A DNA stretch of 64,000 bases from Hydrogenophaga sp. (GCF_030373245.1 NZ_JAUCZF010000006.1:248001-312000), one strand, 5' to 3'; counted from the stretch's first letter, positions 34,130 through 43,095 are shown. Notes: a model not told the origin generated them from the letters alone. Program-made: numbers and translations.

Positions 34130-34918
34130 TCAGCCGACCAGCCAGGACGCCGGGCGCTTGTTCAGGAACGAGGCCACGCCTTCTCGGCCCTCGTCGCTGG
34201 CGCGGATGTCGGCGATGCGGCGCGCGGTCTCGGCGCGCAGGGCCTCGGTGATGGGCGCGCCGCTCACGTCTTGCACCAGGCGCTTGCAGGCGCGGGTGGC
34301 CTGCGGGCCGTTGGCGACCAGAGTGCGCACGAAGTCATCGACTTTTTCGTCCAGCGTATCGGCCGTGGCGAGTTCGTGCACCATGCCCAGCGCGTGGGCG
34401 CGCGCTGCGCTGAAACGCTCGGCAGTGACCATGTAGCGGCGCGAGGCCGGCTGGCCCAGGGCACGCACCACGTAAGGGCTGATGGTGGCGGGCAACAGGC
34501 CGAGCCGCGCCTCGGACAAGCAGAAGGTCGCGCCCTCCACCGCCACCAGCACATCGCACACCGCCGCCAGCCCCATGCCACCGGCGTAACAGTCGCCCTG
34601 GATGCGGCCCACGATGGGCACCGGGCACTGGTCCAGCGTCCAGAGCATGTCGGCCAGCTTCTGGGCGTCGGCCCGGTTCTCTTCCCAACTGTAACCCGCC
34701 ATGGCCTTCATCCAGTTGAGGTCGGCGCCGGCACAAAAGGCCTTGCCGTGCGCACCGAGCACGATCACACGCAGCTCCTCGTCCTGCGCCAGCTCGGCGA
34801 AGGTGGAGGTGAGCGCAGCAATCACCTCGTCGTTGAAGGCGTTGCGCACCTCGGGGCGGTTGAGCCACACGTGCGCGACCTGCGGCGTGGGTCGGGAAAC
34901 ATCCAATACGTCACTCAT
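34130..34918 (-). CDS. liuC: Enoyl-CoA hydratase family, probable methylglutaconyl-CoA hydratase
   Basis: A 262-residue crotonase. The oxyanion-hole segments are GAHGKAFCAGADLNWMKAMA and QGDCYAGGMGLAAVCD, with the acidic residues of the active site in FCLSEARLGLLPATIS. The GADLNWMK wording is typical of the AUH/LiuC branch, which hydrates 3-methylglutaconyl-CoA to HMG-CoA. The ATG at 34918 (MSDVLDVSRPT) is used in preference to one six codons upstream that lies close to the upstream stop. Placement next to both MCC subunits supports the pathway. Confidence 0.9.
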   Translation of the reverse strand: MSDVLDVSRPTPQVAHVWLNRPEVRNAFNDEVIAALTSTFAELAQDEELRVIVLGAHGKAFCAGADLNWMKAMAGYSWEENRADAQKLADMLWTLDQCPVPIVGRIQGDCYAGGMGLAAVCDVLVAVEGATFCLSEARLGLLPATISPYVVRALGQPASRRYMVTAERFSAARAHALGMVHELATADTLDEKVDDFVRTLVANGPQATRACKRLVQDVSGAPITEALRAETARRIADIRASDEGREGVASFLNKRPASWLVG

Positions 34919-34932
34919 GGTCGATACCCAAC

Positions 34933-36069
34933 TCAATAGCGTTTAGCCACTTCTTCCAGCATCACTTCGGTGGCGCCACCGCCGATGGCCAGCACGCGTG
35001 CATCGCGCCACAGCCGCTCGATCGCTGTCTCGCGGATGAAGCCCATGCCGCCATGAAACTGCTGGCAGGTCTGCACCACCTCGTTGACCAGCTCGCCCGT
35101 GAGTGCCTTCAGCATCGACACCTCCTGCACGATGTCCTTGCCCTGCGTCACGCTCCACGCGCAGTGGTACATGAACTGGCGGGCCGCGCGGGTCTTGGCG
35201 TCCAGCATGGACAGGCGCTGGCGGATGGTCTGCTGGTCCCACAGCGTGCCGCCGAAGGCCTGACGCTGGCGCACGTAATCCAGCGTCATCTTGAGCGCCT
35301 GGGTGCAGTGACCGATGGCCATGGCACCCAGCGCAATGCGCTCAGTCTGGAAGTTCTTCATCACCGAATAAAAACCCTTGCCCTCCTCGCCCAGCAGGTT
35401 CTCGGCCGGAATGCGCACGTTGTCGAACACCAGCTCGGCGGTGTCGCTGGATAGCCAGCCGGTTTTCTTGAGCGCGCGGCCCACGGTGAAACCGGGCGTG
35501 CCTTTTTCGACGATGAACATGCTCATGTCGTGCCGCGCCGTGCCGGTTTTGGCAGCGACGAAATACAGGTCGGCGTGCACGCCGTTGGTGATGAACATCT
35601 TGGTGCCGTTGAGCACCCATTCATCGCCATCACGGCGTGCGCTGGTGCGGATGCCGGCCACGTCCGACCCCGCGCCTGGCTCGCTGATGCCCACCGCGGT
35701 GATCATCTCGCCCGCCGTCACCTTGGGCAGGTACTTCGCCTTCTGGGCCGGGCTGCCGGCATGGTGCAGGTGGGGGCCCGCCATGTCGGTGTGCACCAGC
35801 ACGGTGATGATGAACCCGGCAAACGTGGATTGCGACAGCGCTTCGGCGAACACCAGGTTGGTCATGGCGTCGGCGTCCGCGCCACCGTAGTCGCTCTCGA
35901 AAGCAATCCCCAGCAAGCCCGCCTGGCCCATGCGCCGCAGCACGTCGCGCGGCACCATGCCGGTTTCCTCCCAGGCGGCAGCAAACGGCTCCACCTCCTG
36001 CGCCAGAAAGCGCGCGACCTGGTCGCGCAGCAGTTCGTGCTCGGGCGTGTCGTAAATCGTGGCGGTCAT
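34933..36069 (-). CDS. Acyl-CoA dehydrogenase (long-chain/isovaleryl-like branch)
   Basis: A 378-residue FAD-dependent dehydrogenase. It has the FAD segment [32 protein letters not shown], and the C-terminal CQQFHGGMGFIRETAIERLWRDAR. The usual YEGTSE glutamate of short-chain enzymes is replaced by AIGGGATEVM. As in isovaleryl- and long-chain-type enzymes, the catalytic base is then probably the glutamate in NFQTERIALGAMAIG, which identifies the branch. The start overlaps the DinB stop (ATGA). The substrate may be a branched or longer acyl-CoA; the dedicated isovaleryl-CoA dehydrogenase is at 54 kb. Confidence 0.9.
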   Translation of the reverse strand: MTATIYDTPEHELLRDQVARFLAQEVEPFAAAWEETGMVPRDVLRRMGQAGLLGIAFESDYGGADADAMTNLVFAEALSQSTFAGFIITVLVHTDMAGPHLHHAGSPAQKAKYLPKVTAGEMITAVGISEPGAGSDVAGIRTSARRDGDEWVLNGTKMFITNGVHADLYFVAAKTGTARHDMSMFIVEKGTPGFTVGRALKKTGWLSSDTAELVFDNVRIPAENLLGEEGKGFYSVMKNFQTERIALGAMAIGHCTQALKMTLDYVRQRQAFGGTLWDQQTIRQRLSMLDAKTRAARQFMYHCAWSVTQGKDIVQEVSMLKALTGELVNEVVQTCQQFHGGMGFIRETAIERLWRDARVLAIGGGATEVMLEEVAKRY

Positions 36070-36590
36070 GCGGTGGCCTCAGTCTGTTGGAGGAAAAACA
36101 CCAGGTCGAGCACGGGCGCGGGCTGACCGAGGGCGGTGAGCGCCGCGCTGATCTGGCCGCGGTGGTGGGTGCCGTGGTTGAACACATGGGTCAGCGTGGC
36201 AGCAAACGGCAGCGACTGCGGCACCCCCTTCATGGTCTTGTAGTCCAGACGCTCGTCAAAGCGCTCCGCCGGCCAGGTGCGGATCAACGGCTCCCAGTTG
36301 GCCGCACCGCCTTTGAGCGCCTGCCCGAGGCGATCGCGGTCGGGCTCGATTTCGGTGTCCAGCCCCAGCAGCGGTGAAACCCCTTTGGCAAAGCGCGGGT
36401 ACCAGAGCAGATGCTCACCCACCAGCAGGTGGTTCAGCGTGCCGTGGATGCTCTTGAAGAACAGCCCCACATCGCGCCGGTAGTCGAGCTCGCTCAGTGG
36501 CTCGACGGCGGCCAGCAGGCGCTCGGTGGCCCAGACGTTGTAGCGGGCGAGCTGGACAAAGTGGGTGTGCCAGGCACTCAGTGCGGCCAT
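36066..36590 (-). CDS. DinB-family protein
   Basis: A 174-residue four-helix-bundle protein of the DinB/YfiT group. It starts MAALSAWHTHFVQLARYNVW, and the three metal-binding histidines are in GTLNHLLVGEHLLWY and HVFNHGTHHRGQI. Members are putative thiol-dependent metalloenzymes; some are SOS-induced, most are uncharacterised. The start codon lies inside the vapC stop region (13-base overlap) and the stop overlaps the acyl-CoA dehydrogenase start by 4 bases, so it is locked into one translation chain with both. Confidence 0.88.
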   Translation of the reverse strand: MAALSAWHTHFVQLARYNVWATERLLAAVEPLSELDYRRDVGLFFKSIHGTLNHLLVGEHLLWYPRFAKGVSPLLGLDTEIEPDRDRLGQALKGGAANWEPLIRTWPAERFDERLDYKTMKGVPQSLPFAATLTHVFNHGTHHRGQISAALTALGQPAPVLDLVFFLQQTEATA

Positions 36591-36979
36591 GTGTCGAGGT
36601 CTCCCAGGGTTTTGAGCGACTCGAAATCGGCGTCGCGGTGCAGCAAGGTGTGGCCATGGGTGATGCAGTAGCTAGCCAGCAGCACGTCGATGGGGCTGCT
36701 CACGGTGCGGCCTTGGGCTCGCAGCCGTCGGTAGCGCTCGGCGGCTTTCAGCGCATGGTCTGTGCCGCCGATCTCGACCTGAGGCAGCTCGCGCATCAGG
36801 GCCTGCGCTTGTCGCATCAGGGCGTCTTCTCTGAACCCGCGCATCACTTCAAACAGCACCAGGTCGGCCATGCCGACTTCCACGCTGGCGTCCCCCAGGC
36901 ATTGGCCTAGCGCAACGCTCGCTGCACCGCGACCGTCACGGAAAAAATCGATCCAGACGCTGGAGTCGACCAGAATCAT
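36578..36979 (-). CDS. vapC: VapC-type PIN-domain toxin
   Basis: A 133-residue PIN-domain ribonuclease. The first acidic residue is in MILVDSSVWIDFF, further ones in LVLFEVMRG and SSPIDVLLASYCI, and the last in LLHRDADFESL, so the four-acidic-residue site looks intact. VapC toxins cut tRNA or rRNA and are neutralised by VapB. The gene overlaps vapB by 4 bases (ATGA) at its start and dinB by 13 bases at its end. Confidence 0.9.
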   Translation of the reverse strand: MILVDSSVWIDFFRDGRGAASVALGQCLGDASVEVGMADLVLFEVMRGFREDALMRQAQALMRELPQVEIGGTDHALKAAERYRRLRAQGRTVSSPIDVLLASYCITHGHTLLHRDADFESLKTLGDLDTWPH

Positions 36980-37296
36980 GCAGACCTTCTCCGCACGCGG
37001 GCGGCAGGCTTGCCTGCAGTTGTCGAGCTGGCCTTTTTGGCCGCTTTGGGTTTGCCATAGGTCGGCATAGGTTCTTGCACCGCTTGCGGCACTGCCGTTT
37101 CAGCGCGCACCCGCGCCCACGCTTCGTCGGAGTCGTCCCAATGCAACTTTCCGCGCATGGCCAACAAGGCCGCATAGACCTTCTTGCGCTTGAGCAGGCG
37201 CAAGCCTTCCTCAACCGCTTCTTTCTTGGTCTTAAAGTCGCCGCTGGCCATCACATCGGCCATGAGCTTGTCGTCGATCACGATGTTGGTGCGCAC
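36976..37296 (-). CDS. vapB: VapB-type antitoxin
   Basis: A 106-residue antitoxin. The N-terminal ribbon-helix-helix region is VRTNIVIDDKLMADVMASGD, followed by FKTKKEAVEEGLRLLKRKKVY, the common VapB type II pattern, and a long basic, proline-rich tail. The start is GTG at 37296 with GGAG upstream; the frame extends ten codons further through the operator. The tail after residue 60 is longer than in typical members and ends in a lysine/arginine-rich stretch. A perfect 9-bp inverted repeat just upstream is the likely autoregulatory operator. Confidence 0.85.
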   Translation of the reverse strand: MRTNIVIDDKLMADVMASGDFKTKKEAVEEGLRLLKRKKVYAALLAMRGKLHWDDSDEAWARVRAETAVPQAVQEPMPTYGKPKAAKKASSTTAGKPAARVRRRSA

Positions 37297-37309
37297 GCTA
37301 CACTCCGAA

Positions 37310-37339
37310 ATGTGTATGAAATACAAACATCATACACAT
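37310..37339. promoter_or_regulatory. VapBC operator (inverted repeat)
   Basis: ATGTGTATG (37310-37318) and CATACACAT (37331-37339) are perfect 9-bp arms around a 12-base spacer, and TGTAT-GAA-ATACA is nested at 37313-37325. The block is AT-rich and lies 14 bases upstream of the vapB GTG. It abuts the stop codon of the carboxylase beta gene, whose last base is shared with the right arm. VapBC complexes normally bind such repeats to repress their own promoter. Confidence 0.75.
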
Positions 37340-38961
37340 CACATGCGGAACACGCCGAACTTCGGCTCGCCGATCGGTGCGTTCAACGCCGCCGACAGCG
37401 CCAGCCCCAGCACGCGGCGCGTGTCGGCCGGGTCGATCACGCCATCGTCCCACAGCCGGGCGCTGGCGTAGTAGGGGTGGGACTGGTGGCCGAACTGGTC
37501 AAGCACGGGTTGTTTGAAGGCCGCTTCTTCCTCGGCGCTCCAGCTGCCGCCCTTGGCTTCGATGGCATCGCGCTTGACGGTGGCCAGCACCCCAGCGGCC
37601 TGCTCGCCGCCCATGACGCAGATGCGCGCGTTCGGCCACATCCACAGAAAGCGCGGTGAATAGGCGCGGCCACACATGCCGTAGTTGCCGGCGCCGTAGC
37701 TGCCGCCGATGATCACGGTGAACTTGGGCACCTGGGCCGTGGCCACCGCCGTGACCATCTTGGCACCGTGGCGCGCAATGCCTTCGCTCTCGTACTTCTT
37801 GCCGACCATGAAGCCGGTGATGTTCTGCAGAAAGATCAGCGGCACCTTGCGCTGGCAGCACAGCTCGATGAAGTGCGCGCCTTTTTGCGCGCTCTCGGAA
37901 AACAGGATGCCGTTGTTGGCCACGATGCCCACCGGCATGCCTTCGATGTGGGCGAAGCCGCAGACCAGGGTGGCGCCATAGCGTGCCTTGAATTCGTGGA
38001 ACTCGGAGGCGTCGACGATGCGGGCGATGATTTCGCGCACGTCGTAGGGCTTGCGCGTGTCCGCGGGGATCACGCCGTACAGCTCCTGCGGGTCGTACTT
38101 GGGGGGCACCGGCTCGCGCAGCGCCTGCGCCACTTCCTTGCGGTTGTTCAGCGTGGCGACGGCCTGGCGCGCCAGCGCAATCGCGTGCGCGTCGTTCTGC
38201 GCCAGGTGGTCGGCCACGCCGGATAGGCGCGTGTGCACGTCGCCACCGCCCAGGTCTTCGGCGCTCACGATTTCGCCAATGGCGGCCTTCACCAGCGGCG
38301 GGCCACCCAGAAAGATGGTGCCCTGGTTCTTGACGATGATGGTCTCGTCGCTCATGGCCGGCACATACGCACCGCCGGCCGTGCACGAGCCCATGACCAC
38401 CGCAATCTGCGCGATGCCCTGCGCGCTCATGTTGGCCTGGTTGAAGAAGATGCGGCCGAAGTGGTCGCGATCGGGGAACACCTCGTCCTGGTTGGGCAGG
38501 TTGGCGCCGCCCGAGTCCACCAGGTAGATGCAGGGCAGGTGGTTTTGCGCCGCCACCTCCTGCGCCCGCAGGTGTTTTTTCACCGTCATGGGGTAGTAGG
38601 TACCGCCCTTCACCGTGGCGTCGTTGCAGACGATCATGCAGTCCACACCGCTCACGCGGCCAATGCCCACGATGACGCCGGCACACGGCGCGCTGTCGCT
38701 GCCGTCGCGGTCTGGGTACATGTTCAGGGCCGCCAGCGGGCTCACTTCCAGAAACGGCGTACCGGGGTCGAGCAGCATCTGCACCCGGTCGCGCGGCAAC
38801 AGCTTGCCTCGTTTCACATGCTTGGCGCGCGCCGCCTCGCCGCCGCCCAGCGTGGCCTTTTCGATCTGCGCCTTCAGGTCGTCCACCGCCGCACGCATGG
38901 CGGCGGCGTTGGCCTGAAACTCGGCGGAGCGGGCGTTGAGTTGGGTCTCCAGTGTCTGCAT
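37339..38961 (-). CDS. liuB: Methylcrotonyl-CoA carboxylase, carboxyltransferase beta subunit
   Basis: A 540-residue carboxyltransferase, the partner of the biotin subunit MCC-alpha. It transfers CO2 from carboxybiotin to 3-methylcrotonyl-CoA. Family marks are [66 protein letters not shown] and [20 protein letters not shown], the last two forming the biotin and acyl-CoA site. Length and motifs match MCC-beta rather than propionyl-CoA carboxylase. It is the first gene of the liu block on this strand and is divergent from an AraC-type regulator. Confidence 0.95.
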   Translation of the reverse strand: MQTLETQLNARSAEFQANAAAMRAAVDDLKAQIEKATLGGGEAARAKHVKRGKLLPRDRVQMLLDPGTPFLEVSPLAALNMYPDRDGSDSAPCAGVIVGIGRVSGVDCMIVCNDATVKGGTYYPMTVKKHLRAQEVAAQNHLPCIYLVDSGGANLPNQDEVFPDRDHFGRIFFNQANMSAQGIAQIAVVMGSCTAGGAYVPAMSDETIIVKNQGTIFLGGPPLVKAAIGEIVSAEDLGGGDVHTRLSGVADHLAQNDAHAIALARQAVATLNNRKEVAQALREPVPPKYDPQELYGVIPADTRKPYDVREIIARIVDASEFHEFKARYGATLVCGFAHIEGMPVGIVANNGILFSESAQKGAHFIELCCQRKVPLIFLQNITGFMVGKKYESEGIARHGAKMVTAVATAQVPKFTVIIGGSYGAGNYGMCGRAYSPRFLWMWPNARICVMGGEQAAGVLATVKRDAIEAKGGSWSAEEEAAFKQPVLDQFGHQSHPYYASARLWDDGVIDPADTRRVLGLALSAALNAPIGEPKFGVFRM

Positions 38962-39069
38962 GGGGGCATCCGGTAAGGGGGTTGAGCCATTGTGGAGGAT
39001 AGGCCGCCCGGCGCCATCCGGGTCGCCACCAAGGTTGCAAATTGCGCCAGGTATTGGCAGACTGCCTGC

Positions 39070-40125
39070 ATGTCCAATGCTCTCGGCATCCTCCCCTCAG
39101 CTGCTGCCCGAGCTGCGCCTGGGAAAGCGCCACGCGCGGCGACACCCATGGCCTTTGTGCAGGCGATGGTGGCGGCCTACGCGGCGCGGGGCCTGGATGC
39201 CACCGCCGCATTGCATCTGGCACAAATCACGCCAGATTCCGTGGCCCATTCCGGTGCGCGAATCACCGCCGCGCAGATGGAAGCCATGTCTGAAGCCGCG
39301 ATGCGCGAGCTGGACGACGAGGCACTGGGCTGCTTTCGCCGCGCCCTGCCCTGGGGCAGCTACGGCATGCTGGCGCGCGCCTCGCTCTCGGCCCCCAGCC
39401 TGGGCGTGGCGCTCAAACGCTGGTGTCGCCACCACGCCCTGCTGACCGACGACGTGGCGCTGGCGCTGCACACCGAGGGCGACGCCGCCCGGCTGGCGCT
39501 CACGGCCGACCGCCAGCCCGGCGCGCTCACCGAGTTCTGCGTCGTCTCGGTGCTGCGCAATGTGCTGGGCCTGGCCTGCTGGCTGGTGGACTCGCGCATT
39601 CCGCTGCAGGGGGCCCGCTTCCCCTACCCCGAACCGGCACACGGCGACGCCTACCGCCTGCTGTTCGACGGCCCGGCCGAGTTCGACCAGCCCCATGCCG
39701 CCCTGCATCTGGATGCCCGCTACCTCGCGCTGCCGATCCGGCGCGACGAAGCCGCCATGAGCCAGATGCTGCAGCGCGCCCTGCCCCTAACGGTGCTGCC
39801 CTACCGGCGCGACCGCCTGCTGGTCCAGCGCGTGCGCCAGGCCCTGGTCAGCCAGCCACTGAACAGCCACAACGCCGACGAACTGGCCGCGCAGCTCAAC
39901 CTGTCGGCCCGCACGCTGCACCGGCAACTGAAAGAAGAAGGCGCTTCACTGCAAACACTCAAAGACACGGTGCGCCGCGACCGCGCCACCGAGTTGCTGC
40001 AGCGCACGAACCGGCCGGTGAAGCAGGTGGCGCTGGCGGCCGGCTTCCGAAACGAAAAAAGCTTCATCCGCGCCTTCAAAGGCTGGACCGGGATGAGCCC
40101 TGGGGCTTGGCGCGAACAAGGGTGA
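39070..40125 (+). CDS. AraC-family transcriptional regulator
   Basis: A 351-residue regulator with an N-terminal arabinose-binding-like sensor domain of the OruR/ArgR class (residues about 25-210) and a C-terminal AraC DNA-binding domain with two helix-turn-helix units: [24 protein letters not shown] and [30 protein letters not shown] start at the ATG at 39070 ([10 protein letters not shown]). Its divergent position with respect to the carboxylase beta gene suggests it controls the liu block; regulators of this type often sense fatty or branched acyl compounds. No operator was recognised in the 108-base intergenic region. Confidence 0.88.
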   Translation: MSNALGILPSAAARAAPGKAPRAATPMAFVQAMVAAYAARGLDATAALHLAQITPDSVAHSGARITAAQMEAMSEAAMRELDDEALGCFRRALPWGSYGMLARASLSAPSLGVALKRWCRHHALLTDDVALALHTEGDAARLALTADRQPGALTEFCVVSVLRNVLGLACWLVDSRIPLQGARFPYPEPAHGDAYRLLFDGPAEFDQPHAALHLDARYLALPIRRDEAAMSQMLQRALPLTVLPYRRDRLLVQRVRQALVSQPLNSHNADELAAQLNLSARTLHRQLKEEGASLQTLKDTVRRDRATELLQRTNRPVKQVALAAGFRNEKSFIRAFKGWTGMSPGAWREQG

Positions 40126-40139
40126 GGTGCGGGGCTGCT

Positions 40140-40500
40140 GGTGTCGGCATGGAGCGGACCAACAAGCATGATCCGCAATGCGGTCTTCCGGCTCATGGGC
40201 GCTGGATTCCGCGGCCTTGTGCCGCCCTCCAACACAAACGCCCGCCCAGTAGACGCAAACCTGCTCGATCGGTAGGCTGCAACCAGAGAACCCGTTTGCG
40301 CACCTCCGACTCCAGAGACCGAACCAGCTGAAGAAGTGGCGCGCATCCTTGAAGTGCGTCACGTCGCCCGACGCAGCGGCCACCAGCGCGGTGGCGGTGA
40401 GCAGGCCTATGCCCGGAATGGAGAGCAGCGTGGTACACGTCGGGCTTAGACGGGCAAGAGCGGCGAGCTCGCGCTCGAGCTGGGCCATGCGCGCTTCTGG
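40140..40500 (-). mobile_element. Degraded IS110-family transposase fragment
   Basis: On the minus strand, 40488-40315 encodes LERELAALARLSPTCTTLLS, IPGIGLLTATALVA and DVTHFKDARHFFSWFGL, which is the C-terminal helix-hairpin-helix region of IS110-type transposases. The homology breaks off exactly after WFGL. The expected TPRE/SSG continuation is replaced by unrelated, non-conserved sequence up to about 40140. The N-terminal catalytic DEDD domain is absent, so this is an inactive remnant. It fills most of the 430-base gap before the tartrate dehydratase gene. Confidence 0.7.
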
Positions 40501-40556
40501 CAGGCGCCTGCCTTCATGCGAGACTTGCCAACCCCCTATCCCTGCAGGAGACCCGC

Positions 40557-41726
40557 GTGAAGATCGTCGAGATTCGTGAGAAGACCCTTCCCATCAGCAG
40601 CCCCATCCGCAACGCCTACATCGACTTCAGCAAGATGACGCTGAGCCTGGTAGCGGTGATCACCGACGTGATCCGCGACGGCAAACCGGTGGTGGGCTAT
40701 GGCTTCAACTCCAACGGGCGCTACGGCCAGGGCACGCTGATGCGCGAACGCTTCATTCCGCGTGTGACCGAGGCCGCACCCGACTCGCTGCTGGACGCCA
40801 GCGGCAGCAACCTCGACCCGCACAAAGTCTGGCAGGCGATGTTCACCAATGAGAAGCCTGGCGGCCACGGCGAGCGCTCGGTGGCCATCGGCACGATCGA
40901 CATGGCCGTGTGGGACGCGGTGGCCAAGATCGAAGGCAAGCCGCTGTTTCAGCTGCTGGCCGACCGCTATGGCAACGGCCAGCCCAACCGCAAGGTCTTC
41001 GTCTACGCCGCCGGCGGCTACTACTACCCAGGCCAGGACCACGGCAAGCTCAAAGACGAAATGCGCAGCTACATCGACCGCGGCTACACCGTGGTGAAAA
41101 AGAAGATCGGTGGCGCCTCGCTCGACGAAGACCTGCGCCGCATCGATTCAGTCCTGAGCGTGCTGCAGGACGGGCAGAAGCTGTGCGTCGATGCCAACGG
41201 CCGCTTCGATCTGGACACCGCCATCCAGTACGCCAAGGCGCTCTCGCAATACGACCTCTTCTGGTACGAAGAAGCGGGCGATCCGCTCGACTTCGAGCTG
41301 CAGGCCACGCTGCGCAACTACTACAAGAACCCCATGGCCACGGGCGAAAACCTGTTTTCCATGCAGGACGCGCGCAACCTCATCCGCCACGGCGGCATGC
41401 GGCCCGACCGCGACTGGCTGCAGTTTGACTGCGCGCTGAGTTACGGCCTGGTGGAGTACCTGCGCACGCTCGACATGCTCCGGGAACACGGCTGGTCGGC
41501 CAGCCGCTGCGTCCCGCACGGCGGGCACCAGATGTCGCTCAACATCGCCGCCGGCCTGGGCCTGGGCGGCAACGAGTCCTACCCCGACCTGTTCCAGCCC
41601 TTCGGCGGTTTTCCCGACGGCGTGAAGGTGGAAAACAGTTATGTCACCCTGCCCGACCACCTGCCGGGCATTGGCTTTGAGGGCAAAGCGGATTTGTACC
41701 GGGTGCTGAAGGCGCTGTCGGACTAG
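40557..41726 (+). CDS. tarD: D(-)-tartrate dehydratase (enolase superfamily)
   Basis: A 389-residue mandelate-racemase-subgroup enzyme that dehydrates D-tartrate to oxaloacetate. The catalytic lysine lies in YTVVKKKIGGA; the metal ligands are in CVDANGRF, WYEEAGDP and ATGENLF; the catalytic histidine is in PHGGHQM. Stretches such as SSPIRNAYIDFSKMTLSLVA and NEKPGGHGERSVA match what I remember of the characterised Bradyrhizobium TarD very closely. The start is GTG at 40557 after GCAGGAG. No tartrate transporter lies beside it; upstream is an IS110 remnant, so it may have arrived or been separated from partners by rearrangement. Confidence 0.9.
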   Translation: MKIVEIREKTLPISSPIRNAYIDFSKMTLSLVAVITDVIRDGKPVVGYGFNSNGRYGQGTLMRERFIPRVTEAAPDSLLDASGSNLDPHKVWQAMFTNEKPGGHGERSVAIGTIDMAVWDAVAKIEGKPLFQLLADRYGNGQPNRKVFVYAAGGYYYPGQDHGKLKDEMRSYIDRGYTVVKKKIGGASLDEDLRRIDSVLSVLQDGQKLCVDANGRFDLDTAIQYAKALSQYDLFWYEEAGDPLDFELQATLRNYYKNPMATGENLFSMQDARNLIRHGGMRPDRDWLQFDCALSYGLVEYLRTLDMLREHGWSASRCVPHGGHQMSLNIAAGLGLGGNESYPDLFQPFGGFPDGVKVENSYVTLPDHLPGIGFEGKADLYRVLKALSD

Positions 41727-41762
41727 GGCCTGATCGCGGATCTCGCCGACTTCGTTGGCGGC

Positions 41763-41781
41763 GCCCGGATTCGCGCCGGGC
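41763..41781 (+). terminator. Hairpin between tarD and speE
   Basis: GCCCGG, a 7-base loop and CCGGGC form a perfect 6-bp stem in the 75-base gap between convergent genes. There is no T tract on either side, so termination is only plausible. Confidence 0.35.
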
Positions 41782-41801
41782 TCAGGCGATCGGCATGCGC
41801 C

Positions 41802-42677
41802 TCAGTCCTGAACCGAGGACCACTTCTTTTGCCAGTTGGGCAACGCGAAGGCCGCCTGGTGCACATCTGCGTTGTAGTGCCGGCCCTCAAATGCTTTGAC
41901 CGGCTTGCGCAAGGACACGCAATCCCGGCTGTACAGGAAAAATCCGAAATCGGCGCCAGGGTACAGCGGAATGTTGGTGTGATAGACCTCGATGTGCGGC
42001 AGCAGCCTGGTGCGCTGCATCACAGTCACCAGGTTGTCGCCATCACCACTCACCTCTTGCAGGAAATCCCCACCGCTTTGGGACAGGTAGATGCTGTCGG
42101 AGTCGAGGATGACGCCGGTCTCTGACACCAGGGACACCACTTCGGTGAGAAATTTTTCGGTGAAGAGGCAAGACGAAGGCCCCACCGGCTCGGTGAGGTC
42201 GAGCACGATCAGGTCGTAGCGCTGGCCGCTTTGCAGCGCCTGGCTGACATAGTTGGCCGCGTTGTCGATGACCAGCGTCACGCGGGGATCGTCGTAGTCG
42301 CCGTTGACGGCCAGGTATTCCTTGGCCAGCGCGATCACGCGCTGATCGATCTCGACCATGGTGACGCGGGTCACAAAGTCGTGTTTCAGGCTTTCGCGCA
42401 GGATGCCGCCGTCACCACCTCCGATGATGAGCACCGAAGCCTCCTTGCGTTCGCGGCCCAGCAGCGGCACATGCACCGCCATCTCGTGGTAGATGAATTC
42501 ATCGGCCTGGCTGGCCTGGATGTAGCCATCGAGCACCAGCAAGCGGCCAAAGGACTGGTGGTCGTAGATTTCAATGCGCTGATACGGGCTTTGCTCCGAG
42601 TGCAACAGCTTCACCTCGACCGATGTGGTGATGCCGTGTCCATCCGACCGCTCGTGCCACCATTTGAATTCACTCAT
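41802..42677 (-). CDS. speE: Polyamine aminopropyltransferase (spermidine synthase)
   Basis: A 291-residue cytosolic enzyme that transfers the aminopropyl group of decarboxylated SAM to putrescine. The SAM-binding motif is VLIIGGGDGGILRESLKH, followed by VTMVEIDQRVIALAKEYL. The catalytic aspartate loop is YDLIVLDLTEPVGPSSCLF, and the gate-keeping N-terminal region is LLVLDGYIQASQADEFIYHE. The start overlaps speD by 8 bases, so both spermidine genes form one unit. Confidence 0.95.
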   Translation of the reverse strand: MSEFKWWHERSDGHGITTSVEVKLLHSEQSPYQRIEIYDHQSFGRLLVLDGYIQASQADEFIYHEMAVHVPLLGRERKEASVLIIGGGDGGILRESLKHDFVTRVTMVEIDQRVIALAKEYLAVNGDYDDPRVTLVIDNAANYVSQALQSGQRYDLIVLDLTEPVGPSSCLFTEKFLTEVVSLVSETGVILDSDSIYLSQSGGDFLQEVSGDGDNLVTVMQRTRLLPHIEVYHTNIPLYPGADFGFFLYSRDCVSLRKPVKAFEGRHYNADVHQAAFALPNWQKKWSSVQD

Positions 42678-43095
42678 GGACTTCGCCTCTCAAAATTTCC
42701 TGAACGTCGGTACGCTCGGCCTCGAAGGCCTCACGCATGATGTCGATGCAAACCTCTGGCTGGGTGTTGCCGCACATGAAGACATCGAAAGCAGCAAAGC
42801 GACTTTCGGGCCAGGTGTGCACCGAGATATGGCTCTCAGCAAGCACCGCGACACCACTGACACCATCGGGCTCGAAGCGATGCAGGTGGATGTGCAGCAG
42901 CGTGGCTTTGGCTGCCTGCACGCAGCGGCGCAGGGTGTTTTCGATGTGAGCCAGGTCGCTGAGGTGCGACGCGCCATGCAGGTCGATCAGCAGGTGAACA
43001 CCTGCGTAGCGTTTGCCGTTGCGGGTGATGAAATAGTCTTTTTCCGGTGACGACAGGGCACTGTCATGGCCGTGATCCGCGAGCTCCGTCTTCAT
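42670..43095 (-). CDS. speD: S-adenosylmethionine decarboxylase proenzyme
   Basis: A 141-residue proenzyme of the short bacterial class (SpeH-like). It cleaves itself before the serine in LAESHISVHTWPE to create the pyruvoyl cofactor, and the cysteine and histidine of the active site are in DVFMCGNTQPE and ISVHTW. It supplies the aminopropyl donor for SpeE. I prefer the ATG at 43095, behind AAAGGA, over one 14 codons upstream. Confidence 0.93.
   Translation of the reverse strand: MKTELADHGHDSALSSPEKDYFITRNGKRYAGVHLLIDLHGASHLSDLAHIENTLRRCVQAAKATLLHIHLHRFEPDGVSGVAVLAESHISVHTWPESRFAAFDVFMCGNTQPEVCIDIMREAFEAERTDVQEILRGEVHE

Noticed and set aside
34919..34936. Start six codons upstream for the methylglutaconyl-CoA hydratase
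   Set aside because: It would overlap the end of the acyl-CoA dehydrogenase gene and adds residues not typical of the family; the ATG at 34918 is preferred, though the longer form cannot be fully excluded.
37499..39223. A 574-codon minus-strand frame overlapping the carboxylase beta gene
   Set aside because: It is out of frame with the clear carboxyltransferase motifs and its translation is Arg/Gly/His-rich shadow sequence.
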